From Metabacillus_B sp050107715 (GTDB lineage: Bacteria; Bacillota; Bacilli; Bacillales; Bacillaceae): DNA of 64,000 bases. The position numbers and the translations under genes were made by a program. How positions within the stretch are numbered: position 1 is the first letter of the stretch; the number at the start of each line of letters is the position of its first letter. Location of the stretch: NCBI RefSeq assembly GCF_050107715.1, contig NZ_JBNILN010000006.1, positions 124,001 to 188,000 of the forward strand. The letters run 5' to 3'. Below, one piece after another: positions 52,899 to 62,251 of this stretch. Below the pieces are notes generated by a model. The model did not search any database. It was not told the DNA's origin and saw only the letters and a program-made list of their open reading frames with translations.

Positions 52899-54185
52899 TT
52901 AATGGACCGAATGGAGAATCATGCTTGCAAGAAAGAGCAGAGCGATTATATATAAAGGCAGCCCGATTTCTTTCGAACGTTTCATAGCCAGCTTGACGAT
53001 TGGATAGGCTATGAATCCGAAAGCCATTCCATCGACGATGCTGTAAGTCAGCGGAATTAATGCAATGATCAAAAAGGCAGGAAAGCTTTCTGAAAAGTCC
53101 TGCAAATTGATGTTCTGGATGTTTTGAATCATCAAACCGCCGATTAGAATAAGCACCGGAGCAATCGCACCGTCAGGAATCAGCTTAATATAAGGCAAAA
53201 ACAGCAGAGAAGCCAAAAAAAGCAGTCCGGTGATTATAGAGGTTACCCCTGTGCGTCCTCCAGCAGAAATACCGGCAGCAGTCTCTACCGTGCTCACGGT
53301 TGGACTTGTACCCAGGAATCCTGAGGCAATGGCCGATAATGAGTTGGCCTGCAAAGACGGCTTAAAGCGGTTAGGGCGGCTGATCATGGATGTATGGCCA
53401 TGAACCAGTCCAGCATTTTCAAACACAATAACCATTGTGAGAGAGAAAACGCCAATCCAGAAAGCAGTGTCAAACATACCTGCAAATGAGATTGAGCCAA
53501 TGACGGTTACATATGCATCAAAACCGCCGGCACTCTCTGAAGGTGAATTCGGCGGGATAAGTCCAAACAAAGAAGCTATAACGGTGCCAGCCAGGATGCT
53601 GATTAGAAAATGTCCAGGTACCCCTTTTGCAAATAATACAACCGTGATCAAAAGAGTCAGAATGGACGCAATCACTGCGGGACTGCTCAAATCACCCATC
53701 TGGACGAATGTCGTTTTACTTGCTTCAACAAGACCTGCTTTCTGGAGGCCAATAAAGGTCAGGAAAATCCCAATCCCGACTGTTATGGCCTCTTTTAATG
53801 CGGATGGGATCGCAGCTGACAGAATTTCGGTCAGCCCGGTAAATGCAACGGCTGCAAAAAGCAGCCCGGAAATGACAACTACAGCGAGTCCCTGCTGCCA
53901 CGGAATGCCCATTGATTGACAAATCGTATAGGTAAATAACGCATTGACTCCCATGCCCGGTACGAGGATGATCGGCGTCTTTCCAATCAATCCCATGAGC
54001 AGGCATCCGGTAAATGCTGCCAGGACAGTGGCAATCATTCCTGCTTCAAGAGGAATGCCTGCATCTGAAAGAATAGAAGCATTTACAGCAATGATGTATA
54101 CAGCGGTCAAATATGAAACGATTCCTGCCATTATTTCTTTCTTGATCGTGGTTCCATTTTCTTCGAGCTGAAAAAGTGACTTCAA
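52899..54185 (-). CDS. NCS2-family hypoxanthine/guanine permease (PbuG/PbuO type)
   Basis: 428 residues from TTG 54185, seven bases after AAGGAAGG; an upstream in-frame ATG (54209) has GAGGG touching it and is less likely. About 12-14 membrane helices of the AzgA-like branch: FQLEENGTTIKKEIMAGIVSYLTAVYIIAVN at the N-terminus, LVPGMGVNALFTYTIC, and the substrate motif EsAAGISAGGRTGVTSI in the form VETAAGISAGGRTG. It imports purine bases with protons. A palindrome lies just upstream, but no purine riboswitch. Confidence 0.88.
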   Translation of the reverse strand: MKSLFQLEENGTTIKKEIMAGIVSYLTAVYIIAVNASILSDAGIPLEAGMIATVLAAFTGCLLMGLIGKTPIILVPGMGVNALFTYTICQSMGIPWQQGLAVVVISGLLFAAVAFTGLTEILSAAIPSALKEAITVGIGIFLTFIGLQKAGLVEASKTTFVQMGDLSSPAVIASILTLLITVVLFAKGVPGHFLISILAGTVIASLFGLIPPNSPSESAGGFDAYVTVIGSISFAGMFDTAFWIGVFSLTMVIVFENAGLVHGHTSMISRPNRFKPSLQANSLSAIASGFLGTSPTVSTVETAAGISAGGRTGVTSIITGLLFLASLLFLPYIKLIPDGAIAPVLILIGGLMIQNIQNINLQDFSESFPAFLIIALIPLTYSIVDGMAFGFIAYPIVKLAMKRSKEIGLPLYIIALLFLASMILHSVH

Positions 54186-54228
54186 CGGTAATCCTTCCTT
54201 GTTTTTCATCCCTCGACCCTACCCGTAT

Positions 54229-54260
54229 AATCGGCACGCCGATTCACATTATGCATTATA
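54229..54260 (-). promoter_or_regulatory. Promoter and palindrome upstream of the purine permease gene
   Basis: On the minus strand TGCTATAAT (54255-54263 region) is an extended -10. Just downstream lies the palindrome AATCGGC-AC-GCCGATT (54229-54244), which could be an operator or a leader hairpin. The PurR box (ACGAAC-like pairs) and the purine aptamer core are not seen. Confidence 0.55.
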
Positions 54261-54387
54261 GCAGGCAAAGACTTTTTTTGCATCAGCGTTTTTCTGCAAA
54301 TGTTAAAAGATAGTAAAGACAAAGGAACCTGGTTCCCGGACCTAGAATACATAAGCATCAACAGTTACAAGGAAAGGTGTCGTCACT

Positions 54388-55719
54388 ATGTCGGAAATAA
54401 ATTATTCAAAAGCTGATTCTCCGGGGCTGAAATCCTCCTGGCCTGTCTTTTTTTCACTCCCCGTTCTTTCTTGGGCGCTCTATGATTTTGCGAATACCAT
54501 CTTTTCCTCCAATATGATTACCATCTTCTTTCCGTTTTATCTGGAGGAGGCCATAGGCAGCAGTGAGAGAATGGATCAAATTGCAAGCACCTTTATATCC
54601 TATGCCAATGCGGCAGCGGGTCTTTTTCTCGTGTTATTTTCTCCCCTTTTTGGTGTAATGATTGATCGGACCGGAAGGAAAAAGAGGTACATCATCCGAT
54701 TTACAGCGGTTACTGTTTTAGCGACAGCGCTTATGGGCGTTTTTGGATATGTTCAGCTGCCGGGTTTTTTGTTTGGTGTGCCCGCATCCCTTGGGATCAT
54801 CGTAATCCTGTTTATCATTGCGAAATTCTTTTATTCTTCCAGCTTGATTTTCTACGATGCCATGATTACGAATGTCAGCACCCCTCAAACGCTTCCGCTC
54901 ATTTCCGGCTTCGGAGTAGCTGTCGGGTACATTGGAACGCTTGCGGGTCTCACTATCTACCCATTTATCGGAGGAGGGGGCTTCCATCAGGCCTTCATAC
55001 CGACAGCCTGCCTGTTTGCCCTGTTTACACTGCCGCTCCTTTTTTTTACAAAGGATCAGCCGCTGCTTGAACCCAGGGAAAAAAAGCATTTTCTTAGTGG
55101 GTATAAAGAAATTTTAGCAACCTTCAAGGAGCTGAAGCAATACAGACCCGCCTTTCTGTTTTTAGTGGCGTATTTTTTTATCAATGACGCTCTAGCTACA
55201 GCGATCGCAATGATGGCTGTTTATGCCAAAGCCATTGTCGGTTTTTCGAACAGCCAGTTTATTCTTCTGTATTTGGTTTCGACCATTGCAAGTATCGGGG
55301 GTTCCTTTCTCTTTGGATTTATTACAAAATCTGCCGGTGCTAAAAAGGCCGTAACAGCAGTCGGCTTTATTTTACTGACTGCCTTGCTACTTGCAACGGC
55401 GGCAACAGAAGAGTGGATGTTCTGGATAGCGGGGAGTCTGTTCGGCATTTCTCTCGGGGCTGTGTGGGTAACCTCCCGTACGTTAATCGTAGAAATTACT
55501 CCGGAGGACAAAAGGGGGCAATTTTTTGGGCTGTTCGCTTTTTCAGGAAAGGTTTCCTCGGTGATCGGTCCGTTGCTGTATGGAACCATTACGCTGCTTT
55601 TTGCCGATTATGGCGACATTGCAAGCAGGGCAGCGCTGGGCTCACTTATGATTATGGCGGCCATCGGGCTTATCATTCATCAGCGTGTTACATATAGGAC
55701 GGCTGATCAAGTGGATTAA
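54388..55719 (+). CDS. MFS transporter of the UMF1/YxiO family
   Basis: 443 residues with AAGGAAAGG before the ATG and 12 membrane helices. N-terminal LSWALYDFANTIFSSNMITIFFPFYL is the WALYDFANS signature of the UMF1 (Atg22-like) branch; the MFS loop reads GVMIDRTGRKKR, and the second half shows AKSAG-like ITKSAGAKKA. Bacillus YxiO is the closest named relative by length and N-terminus. Substrate unknown, possibly amino acids by analogy with Atg22. Confidence 0.85.
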   Translation: MSEINYSKADSPGLKSSWPVFFSLPVLSWALYDFANTIFSSNMITIFFPFYLEEAIGSSERMDQIASTFISYANAAAGLFLVLFSPLFGVMIDRTGRKKRYIIRFTAVTVLATALMGVFGYVQLPGFLFGVPASLGIIVILFIIAKFFYSSSLIFYDAMITNVSTPQTLPLISGFGVAVGYIGTLAGLTIYPFIGGGGFHQAFIPTACLFALFTLPLLFFTKDQPLLEPREKKHFLSGYKEILATFKELKQYRPAFLFLVAYFFINDALATAIAMMAVYAKAIVGFSNSQFILLYLVSTIASIGGSFLFGFITKSAGAKKAVTAVGFILLTALLLATAATEEWMFWIAGSLFGISLGAVWVTSRTLIVEITPEDKRGQFFGLFAFSGKVSSVIGPLLYGTITLLFADYGDIASRAALGSLMIMAAIGLIIHQRVTYRTADQVD

Positions 55720-55772
55720 GACAGGCAAGCCCGTGCATATAAATAAGGGAAGCACGGGAGGAAGTGGTATAG

Positions 55773-56423
55773 GTGACGCGCAAAGCCTGGGGAATCGATT
55801 CGGCCAAAAAAGCAGATCAGGAGTTATATAATTGTGTAAAGAAGCATTATGGGACTCCTGCGTATTGGGGCCGTTATCTAGCTGACGTGCCTGGAGTTTC
55901 AAGAGGCTTATCCAAACTTGAAATCAGCTTTATCCATAGCAGGGGGATTAAAATTCTGCCTATTTATAACGTTTTCGACCAGGCGATTGATTACGACAAA
56001 GGAGCCATTGCCGTCAGGAATGCTGTATTCCATGCAAGAAGACTTGAAATATCGGCAGGTACGGTCATTTTCGCCAATATTGAGCATTTTTTTACGGTTA
56101 AAGCTGAGTGGATTTCCGCTTGGGCAGAAAAAATGACAGAGACCGGTTTTCGGCCTGGGTTTTATCATGATCCCGTTAAAGGGGACTTTTCGGATGCCTA
56201 CTGTGAAGCGGTCAATAAAAACAGCAGGATTGCAAGGGAGAGCATCTTATGGTCCTCCAGACCGGAAACCGGAGCAGGCAAGGAGTACGAAGCCCCGCCA
56301 TTTAATCCTTCAAAGCCCCCTTGTAAAGGGAATGTCTGGATTTGGCAATATGGAAGGGATGCCAGGCTGTGTCCGATTGATACCAATCTGGCTGAGTCAA
56401 GGCTTATGAAATACTTATATTAA
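55773..56423 (+). CDS. DUF1906 (glycoside-hydrolase-like) domain protein
   Basis: 216 residues from GTG 55773, with GGGAGG 11 bases before it. The whole protein is one domain: KAWGIDSAKKAD at the start (the GxD entry of DUF1906), YGTPAYWGRYLADVPGVSRGLS, IKILPIYNVFDQ, FANIEHF (acidic residue at the active-site position), FRPGFYHDPVKG and WIWQYGRDARLCPIDTNL near the end. This is a TIM-barrel fold related to GH25-like lysozymes, so cell wall binding or hydrolysis is possible. No signal peptide is seen, so a spore or cytoplasmic location is likely. Encoded upstream of cheV. Confidence 0.8.
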   Translation: MTRKAWGIDSAKKADQELYNCVKKHYGTPAYWGRYLADVPGVSRGLSKLEISFIHSRGIKILPIYNVFDQAIDYDKGAIAVRNAVFHARRLEISAGTVIFANIEHFFTVKAEWISAWAEKMTETGFRPGFYHDPVKGDFSDAYCEAVNKNSRIARESILWSSRPETGAGKEYEAPPFNPSKPPCKGNVWIWQYGRDARLCPIDTNLAESRLMKYLY

Positions 56424-56504
56424 TTCAAATGCCTTCTTTGTCCGGCTTCATCTCTGAATGAAAATGCCGATATAAAAGGTATCATAGTGAATGGAAGGAA
56501 GAGC

Positions 56505-57413
56505 ATGATGGCAGAGAATAGAGGAATCTTACTGGAAAGCGGTACAAATGAGCTGGAATTAGTAGAGTTTCTAATTGGTGAAAACCGCTTTGGCATAAAC
56601 GTTATTAAAGTGAAAGAGATCATTCAGCCTGTACCAGTTACAGCTGTCCCGCACTCGCACTCATATGTTGAGGGAATCATGGAACTTCGCGGCGAGGTGC
56701 TTCCTGTAATTAATGTGGCGAAAGCCTTGAATTTGCAGGAAAAGGAAATGACCCGTTCAGATAAGTTTATTGTCACAGAGTTTAATAAACAAAAACTAAT
56801 CTTTCATGTGCAAAATGTCACACAAATTCATCGGGTGACATGGGATATGATTGAGAAGCCTTCAACGATGTATCAAGGTCTGGAATCACATATAACTGGA
56901 GTGATCCAGCTGAATGAAAAGATGATTCTCATGCTTGATTTTGAAAAAATTGTAGTCGATATCGATCCGGCGTCCGGTCTTACCGTGGAGCGTGTGAAAA
57001 AGCTTGGGAAAAGAGAACGCTCAGAAAAGAAGATTCTCATAGCAGAAGATTCACCTATGCTGCGAAAGCTTTTAAAAGAGACCTTAGAAGAAGCAGGGTT
57101 CTCAAACATGGAGCTGTTTGAAAACGGGAGGGAGGCCTACCTTTATCTTGAACAGGCCGCTGAAGAGCAGGGGAAAGCGCGAGATTGGATTCACCTGGTG
57201 ATTACGGATATTGAGATGCCTCAAATGGATGGTCTTCACTTAACAAAAAAATTGAAGGAACATCACGTGCTTCAGGAAATCCCTGTCATCATTTTTTCAT
57301 CCCTTATCACAGATGATCTTATGCATAAGGGAATTAGGGTCGGAGCAACAGCTCAGGTAAGCAAACCTGAAATTGATGAGCTGGTTGCATTAATTGATCA
57401 GCATATTTTATAG
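56505..57413 (+). CDS. cheV: Chemotaxis protein CheV
   Basis: 302 residues from ATG 56505, just after GGAAGG. CheW-like domain at 12-150 (LVEFLIGENRFGINVIKVKEI; GIMELRGEVLPVINVAKAL) and a response-regulator domain at 172-302 with KKILIAEDSPMLRKLL and phospho-acceptor Asp235 in LVITDIEMPQMDG, the same position as B. subtilis CheV, and Lys in VSKPEIDEL. It couples CheA to receptors and helps adaptation. Confidence 0.96.
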   Translation: MMAENRGILLESGTNELELVEFLIGENRFGINVIKVKEIIQPVPVTAVPHSHSYVEGIMELRGEVLPVINVAKALNLQEKEMTRSDKFIVTEFNKQKLIFHVQNVTQIHRVTWDMIEKPSTMYQGLESHITGVIQLNEKMILMLDFEKIVVDIDPASGLTVERVKKLGKRERSEKKILIAEDSPMLRKLLKETLEEAGFSNMELFENGREAYLYLEQAAEEQGKARDWIHLVITDIEMPQMDGLHLTKKLKEHHVLQEIPVIIFSSLITDDLMHKGIRVGATAQVSKPEIDELVALIDQHIL

Positions 57414-57443
57414 TAAAAAGAAAGGACTGGAGGGTGTAACCGT

Positions 57444-57986
57444 ATGATTAGCGAAGCAAAGAGATTTGCTGAGTTTGCCCACAGGGGCCAGGTCCGCAAA
57501 TTATCAGGTACACCATATTTCATGCATGCTGAAAATACGGCTACGATTCTAATGAAAGCAGGAGCCTCTAATCCCCTTATTGCAGCCGGATATTTGCACG
57601 ATACGGTAGAAGATACCGACACGGAACTCGAGGACATTCAGCAGAAATTCGGAGTCGAGGTTGCAGAGCTTGTCGCTTTCAATACAGAGGATAAAACCAA
57701 AACTTGGGAAGAAAGAAAGCAGGCGACGATCGACAGGGCTGGTGAGGCAACCTTGCAGGAAAAAATGCTTCTTGCAGCGGATAAGCTGGACAATCTGCAA
57801 AGCATTGAACAGGAATACAGCAAATACGGGGACGAGCTTTGGAAGCATTTTAACCGCGGCAAAGACCAGCAGAGCTGGTATTATAGGGAAGTTGTAAAAC
57901 AGCTATTTGTAAGGCTGCAGCCTTCTGACATCCCGACTTATTTTTACTCGCTCGAAAGGCTTCAAAATCGGTTATTCTCAAAATAG
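57444..57986 (+). CDS. HD-domain hydrolase (MESH1/RelA-hydrolase-like)
   Basis: 180 residues with GGAGGGTG before the ATG. FAHRGQVRKLSGTPYFMHAENTA, GYLHDTVEDTDTELEDI (HD with ED pair) and LLAADKLDNLQSIEQEY give the four metal-binding points of the SpoT-hydrolase/MESH1 branch of HD proteins (H, HD, D). Relatives remove pyrophosphate from ppGpp or dephosphorylate NADPH; substrate not proven. It has only this domain. It lies 30 bases after cheV and may be co-transcribed with it. A strong bidirectional terminator follows. Confidence 0.85.
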   Translation: MISEAKRFAEFAHRGQVRKLSGTPYFMHAENTATILMKAGASNPLIAAGYLHDTVEDTDTELEDIQQKFGVEVAELVAFNTEDKTKTWEERKQATIDRAGEATLQEKMLLAADKLDNLQSIEQEYSKYGDELWKHFNRGKDQQSWYYREVVKQLFVRLQPSDIPTYFYSLERLQNRLFSK

Positions 57987-57987
57987 G

Positions 57988-58016
57988 AAAACCGTGCGGA
58001 CATCCCGCACGGTTTT
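57988..58016. terminator. Bidirectional terminator between the HD hydrolase gene and ykyB
   Basis: AAAACCGTGCGG (57988-57999) and CCGCACGGTTTT (58005-58016) pair perfectly with a five-base loop. Confidence 0.92.
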
Positions 58017-58489
58017 TAATAGTTTTCTCCCAGTTTTTTGAACACTGGCTTCACATATGTACGTGAATGCGGCTGTCCGGATTGAGGCTGAGACAATTTT
58101 TCTTCTTTAATGCCGGTATAGGCCTGCAGCAATTCTTTAGCTTTTTGTAGAGGGAAATGGCTTTTTGGGTTGCGGTAGGTCTGGTTTAGGGACCCTAAGT
58201 GCGGGAGCTGCTGGAAATCTTCCTTGGATGGAGGCATATGAAAATAGTAGGAGCCTGCACAGACTAAAACGTCCGATTGCTGTTTGCTGAATTTGGGGTT
58301 CTTTGAGAAATGAAGGCCTTTCTTTTCTGCTTTCCCCTCGGAAATCAATTTGATCAGAGCTTTCTTCTTTAGAAAATAAAGATACTTAGGATTGGTTGCA
58401 GTTTTAGCATGGCGGTTAACGGTGTAAACAGCTTTTGCAATATTCTCCGGAGTCATTTGCAAAAATTGGTCTTTCTTTCTGTCGGTCAT
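58016..58489 (-). CDS. ykyB: YkyB family protein
   Basis: 157 residues with AAGGAGC before the ATG. ENIAKAVYTVNRHAKTATNPKYLYFLKKKALIKLI and VLVCAGSYYFHMPPSKEDF with the QLPHLG segment are features of YkyB, a conserved Bacillaceae protein encoded beside cheV and ykuC in B. subtilis. It is basic, without membrane helix; function unknown. The last base of its stop shares the terminator stem. Confidence 0.9.
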   Translation of the reverse strand: MTDRKKDQFLQMTPENIAKAVYTVNRHAKTATNPKYLYFLKKKALIKLISEGKAEKKGLHFSKNPKFSKQQSDVLVCAGSYYFHMPPSKEDFQQLPHLGSLNQTYRNPKSHFPLQKAKELLQAYTGIKEEKLSQPQSGQPHSRTYVKPVFKKLGENY

Positions 58490-58567
58490 ACGTAAGCTCC
58501 TTAATTTGCCAATATGTTTTATTGATTTAGTACAATTATACGAAACCGTTTAGAAATTGCAACTGCT

Positions 58568-60085
58568 TCAAAGAAGCTGCAAGCTTGCTTCTTTCTCCAT
58601 ATTCTCAGGGAGTTCCATATATTCCAGAAAAAGTTCTGTGTATGTCGGATCCCACTGGGTTCCTTTCCCTTCCTGGAGAATCATTAAGGCTTGTTCCAAG
58701 GGCATTCCTTTCCGATATGGACGGTCTGATGTCATGGCATCAAATGCATCAGCCACTGCCAAAATCCTCCCGAACTCTGGGATTTCTTCTCCCTTGAGTC
58801 CTTCCGGATACCCTAGTCCATCATATCGTTCATGATGAAATTTAACTCCTGGAATAAGGGGGGCCATAGCGGAGGCGGGCTCTACGTTGGATAAAATATT
58901 CGCACCAATTACAGGATGGCGCTTAATTTCTTCGAATTCATCATCTGTTAATCGTCCGTCCTTAAGCAAAATACTATCTTTTATTCCAATCTTGCCAATA
59001 TCATGCAGCAGAGCTGCTTTTTTAAGCAGGTCAAGTTCTCCGTTATCCATACCCGCTTTCTGCCCGATAATAAACGCATATTCAGAGACTCTGATGGAAT
59101 GGCCGGCTGTATAGAGGTCTCTCGCATCAAGGGTCATGGCCAGTGTCCGAAACAGGCTTTCTGTTAACTGGCTGTTAATGCGGTCTTTAGCTTTAAGACC
59201 GTCAAGCATTTGATTATAGCCTGAAATAAGCCTGGAAAATTCATCAGAATAAACCTCATTCCGATACTCATATTCACCTTCTTTAACGGACTGCATTCCT
59301 TTCTCCAAGTTGGAAATCGGTTCACCGATGTCTTTAAGAAGAAGAAAGCATACAAATGTGGAAAAGCCAACTGACATCAGCATAACCAGAGCAGCCCAGC
59401 TCCAATAATCCTGTATGAGCCTGAGAGAAGCTTCATTCAGGTGAACCTGAGTGGCGATACTGAAAAGCAGCAGGGGGAAAATACCAATATAAATAGCAGT
59501 GAAAAGAACCTTTTTCTTTATTGATATATAAATTGCCGGAGACTGAGCAAGATCTTCACCAAATTGCATTAATGCCCTTCTCCTAATGTCAAAAAGCAAA
59601 GGTTTAATGGAGGAGGTTGTCAGAAAATATTCGATTACACTATGCATACCCGCGATTAAAATGGCTCCTACCAATGCAAGAATAATGTAATAGCCAGGGA
59701 AACTAAATTGCCCGCTTACATATAATACAGCTGCAACGGAAAATCCGGGTACAGAGAAACCGAATAGATGGGGGAAATTGATGCGGAATATTGTTCTCTG
59801 AGGGAATTTGTGGACCTCGTAAAACGCTTTTCTCATCTCATCAAAAGAGGCATCGCTTAAAAGACCTTTCCGAATGGGTTTAAGCTGGGCCTTTAAAAAA
59901 AGAATGTCCAGTGAAATCATGCACAAAAACGCGCCGGCCATCACGGACATTAAAATGAGGATTTCTCTGAATGTAATCGACAGGGTTGAAAATATAAAAA
60001 CGGATCCTACCCCAAAAACTGCCACAATCGAACCTAAGATATAGTTAAAAATAACTTTTTTTATAAACTGAGAATAAATTTTCAT
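58568..60085 (-). CDS. Membrane HAMP and HD-GYP domain protein (c-di-GMP phosphodiesterase candidate)
   Basis: 505 residues, with a GTTGTG-containing leader before the ATG. Two pairs of membrane helices in residues 12-240, a HAMP-like region at about 240-300 (ISNLEKGMQSVKEGEYEYRNEVYSDEFSRL), and the HD-GYP domain at 305-495: LLHDIGKIGIKDSIL, HPVIGANIL, HHERYDGLGYPEGL and DAFDAMTSDRPYRKG. The core HD, the GYP-loop GLGYP and the metal ligands are all present, so hydrolysis of c-di-GMP is likely. Encoded upstream of ykyB on the same strand; probable single-gene transcript. Confidence 0.88.
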   Translation of the reverse strand: MKIYSQFIKKVIFNYILGSIVAVFGVGSVFIFSTLSITFREILILMSVMAGAFLCMISLDILFLKAQLKPIRKGLLSDASFDEMRKAFYEVHKFPQRTIFRINFPHLFGFSVPGFSVAAVLYVSGQFSFPGYYIILALVGAILIAGMHSVIEYFLTTSSIKPLLFDIRRRALMQFGEDLAQSPAIYISIKKKVLFTAIYIGIFPLLLFSIATQVHLNEASLRLIQDYWSWAALVMLMSVGFSTFVCFLLLKDIGEPISNLEKGMQSVKEGEYEYRNEVYSDEFSRLISGYNQMLDGLKAKDRINSQLTESLFRTLAMTLDARDLYTAGHSIRVSEYAFIIGQKAGMDNGELDLLKKAALLHDIGKIGIKDSILLKDGRLTDDEFEEIKRHPVIGANILSNVEPASAMAPLIPGVKFHHERYDGLGYPEGLKGEEIPEFGRILAVADAFDAMTSDRPYRKGMPLEQALMILQEGKGTQWDPTYTELFLEYMELPENMEKEASLQLL

Positions 60086-60166
60086 GTATGCACAACCTTT
60101 GGGATCATTAACATCTTATACCTAATTATACTAAAATCGACAAAAAGTTGCATTATGAAAATAATA

Positions 60167-60195
60167 TAAACGGCTGATGCGGAATCAGCCGTTTA
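60167..60195 (-). terminator. Hairpin at the end of ykuC
   Basis: TAAACGGCTGAT (60167-60178) and ATCAGCCGTTTA (60184-60195) pair perfectly; the right arm holds the ykuC stop. It separates ykuC from the HD-GYP gene downstream; on the minus strand it is followed by TTATATTATTTT. Confidence 0.75.
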
Positions 60196-61492
60196 TAGGA
60201 CCGGTATTCATTGTTTTTTTGACCTTGCTTTCCTCAAGCTTCTTTCTTTTTTCTTCACGGTCTGCCTGTTCGCTGAGTTTTGGAAGTGTCAGCAGATAGA
60301 AGATGAATACAAGGAAAATCACCGTGGCCATGCCGTAATAAATATAATCGATTGTTTCAATAAATTTAGGAAAAACGAGAGCGATCAGGCCCAATGTTAG
60401 GGATTGTGCAGTCATCATAAGAGGATCAATCCAGCCGCTTACTCTTCCCATTAATTTTGGATTAACAAGCTTTGGTATCCATCCTCCGATGGCGATGTTA
60501 ACAGGTCCCAAACAGATGCCGATAAAAAAGACGGCTGTCAAATAAACCCATAAATGATCTGTAAGTCCGAGCAGGACAATAAGAGCGGATGCGATAAATA
60601 TAGGAACAATCATCATGATATACGGCTTTATTTTTTTCTCAATGACTGTCGCGAGCGCACTTCCTGCCAGCAGTCCAATCCCAAGAGAGACTGCAAAGAA
60701 AGAGGCATACCATTCATAATTTTCAGGTGAAAGCTTGTACTTCATTGTGAACATAGGAAGAATAGCGAACCCGCCGGTTACAAAGCCAAACACAAAAAAA
60801 CCAAAAATAATTACAGCAAGAAGCTTGTTTTGGAGAATGTAAAGGATCCCTTCCTTGAAATCGCTGATAGAAGACTTCACATTGACATCCTTCCAGTTTA
60901 ATTTCCCATTCGGAAGCCTTGCACCTTTAGGAATTCTGCATGCCCTGATCAGGAGAGCTGATACTACAAAGCTTATAAAATCGATTACGACCGCCCCGTG
61001 AATCCCGATTGTTTTATAGGCTACAGCTCCAAGACCCACTCCGAAGACCATAAATAAGCTGAATAAAATTTGATTTAAACCTGCCGCTTGAGCGTATTGC
61101 TCCTTTTTAAGTATTCCCTGAACCAAGCTGTTTTCAGCAGGAAAGAAGAACTTGGTGACAGCACTTCTGAGGAACAGAATGAAGAAAATGAGCGGAATCG
61201 AATTCAGGAAAAGTGCGCCGAACAGAACTACACTTAATCCTGCACGGATCCAGTCGCAATTCTCTGCCACTTTTTTTCTGTCAAACCGGTCAGCCACAAC
61301 TCCCACTAAAAAGAACACGAAAATTGTCGGGAGTGAATACATAAGCTCTGCAAGTGTAGCGTAATAGGGCTGGCTGCTGAAGTGTTCAAGCATAAAAAAT
61401 GCAAAGGCCATATTCCCTATAGTTGTTCCCATTTGCGAAGAAAGGGCTGCAAAGAAGAGCTTCACGAAATTAGGATTCTTAAAAATCTCCAT
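60185..61492 (-). CDS. ykuC: MFS efflux transporter (YkuC-like)
   Basis: 435 residues and 12 membrane helices, in the macrolide-efflux/YkuC branch of MFS: FKNPNFVKLFFAALSSQMGTTIGNMAF at the N-terminus, VVADRFDRKKVAENCDW (MFS loop DRxxRRR), and FFPAENSLVQGILKKEQ (the PAxxSLxPxLV pattern). The C-terminal tail is charged. Gene order cheV-ykyB-ykuC-ykuD matches B. subtilis apart from the HD-GYP insertion. Substrate unknown. Shares the direction of ykuD upstream. Confidence 0.88.
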   Translation of the reverse strand: MEIFKNPNFVKLFFAALSSQMGTTIGNMAFAFFMLEHFSSQPYYATLAELMYSLPTIFVFFLVGVVADRFDRKKVAENCDWIRAGLSVVLFGALFLNSIPLIFFILFLRSAVTKFFFPAENSLVQGILKKEQYAQAAGLNQILFSLFMVFGVGLGAVAYKTIGIHGAVVIDFISFVVSALLIRACRIPKGARLPNGKLNWKDVNVKSSISDFKEGILYILQNKLLAVIIFGFFVFGFVTGGFAILPMFTMKYKLSPENYEWYASFFAVSLGIGLLAGSALATVIEKKIKPYIMMIVPIFIASALIVLLGLTDHLWVYLTAVFFIGICLGPVNIAIGGWIPKLVNPKLMGRVSGWIDPLMMTAQSLTLGLIALVFPKFIETIDYIYYGMATVIFLVFIFYLLTLPKLSEQADREEKRKKLEESKVKKTMNTGPING

Positions 61493-61611
61493 AATAAATA
61501 ACGCTCCTATTCATGACTCAATCATTCAACTGTTATTATAAGTGATAGGTCCTTTATTTAACATGGAATGTTTGTAAATTTTTTACTACAATTATCTTTA
61601 CTTCGCTTTTA

Positions 61612-62106
61612 CTAAATGGTAATAGTCACCTTAGTTCCATTCGGTACGTACCCGGCCAGCTCAAGAACGTCTTTATTATACATCCTGATGCATCCTTTTG
61701 AAACCGATTGTCCGATCGAGGAAGGGGTATTTGTACCATGTATCCCGTAGCCTGCTTTGGATAGGGAAAGCCACATCGAGCCATAAGGACCTCCCGGATT
61801 CGGCTGTCGGTTTACAATAACAAAGTCTCCTTTTGGAGTAGCATACAGCATCCGCCCGGTGGCAATAGGGTATTGCCTTATAAGCAAACCGTTCCTGTAA
61901 AGGCCAAGCTTTTTTTTATTAATGGATACAGCGATGCGGTATGGTATGGAATCCGGTTCAGGCAATCCGGGAATCACAATATTCATGCCAGGGGTCAATG
62001 GTGTTTGGATTGAAATGCGGTTCGCGTCTGCGAGTTTTTCCGGAGAAACACGGAAGTCTTTTGAAAGCGATAAAACCGTCTCTCCCGCTTTTACTTTATA
62101 AATCAT
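61612..62106 (-). CDS. ykuD: L,D-transpeptidase with LysM domain (YkuD)
   Basis: 164 residues from ATG 62106 with AAAGGTGG upstream, the exact length of B. subtilis YkuD. LysM domain (2-50: YKVKAGETVLSLSKDFRVSP; MNIVIPGLP), then the catalytic domain: IAVSINKKKLGLY, IATGRMLYATPKGDFVI, and the active site HGTNTPSSIGQSVSKGCIRM with His and Cys of the HxxN..SKGCIRM motif. It makes 3-3 crosslinks in peptidoglycan and is a spore-associated protein in B. subtilis. It is divergent from ppx. Confidence 0.95.
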   Translation of the reverse strand: MIYKVKAGETVLSLSKDFRVSPEKLADANRISIQTPLTPGMNIVIPGLPEPDSIPYRIAVSINKKKLGLYRNGLLIRQYPIATGRMLYATPKGDFVIVNRQPNPGGPYGSMWLSLSKAGYGIHGTNTPSSIGQSVSKGCIRMYNKDVLELAGYVPNGTKVTITI

Positions 62107-62251
62107 GATATTCCACCTTTCAAATGTTCGGCGTGATCCTCTAGCACAAATTATGCATAAACATGTATTTGTTTCCACTTGCAGGGAGGCGATGAAGACG
62201 GTTTGTGATATAATAAGGTGCAAAATTCATACAAGACTAAGGGTGTTTATA

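Noticed and set aside
54210..54387. Purine riboswitch ahead of the purine permease gene
   Set aside because: No aptamer core or the two conserved hairpin loops could be found; only a short palindrome and a promoter are visible.
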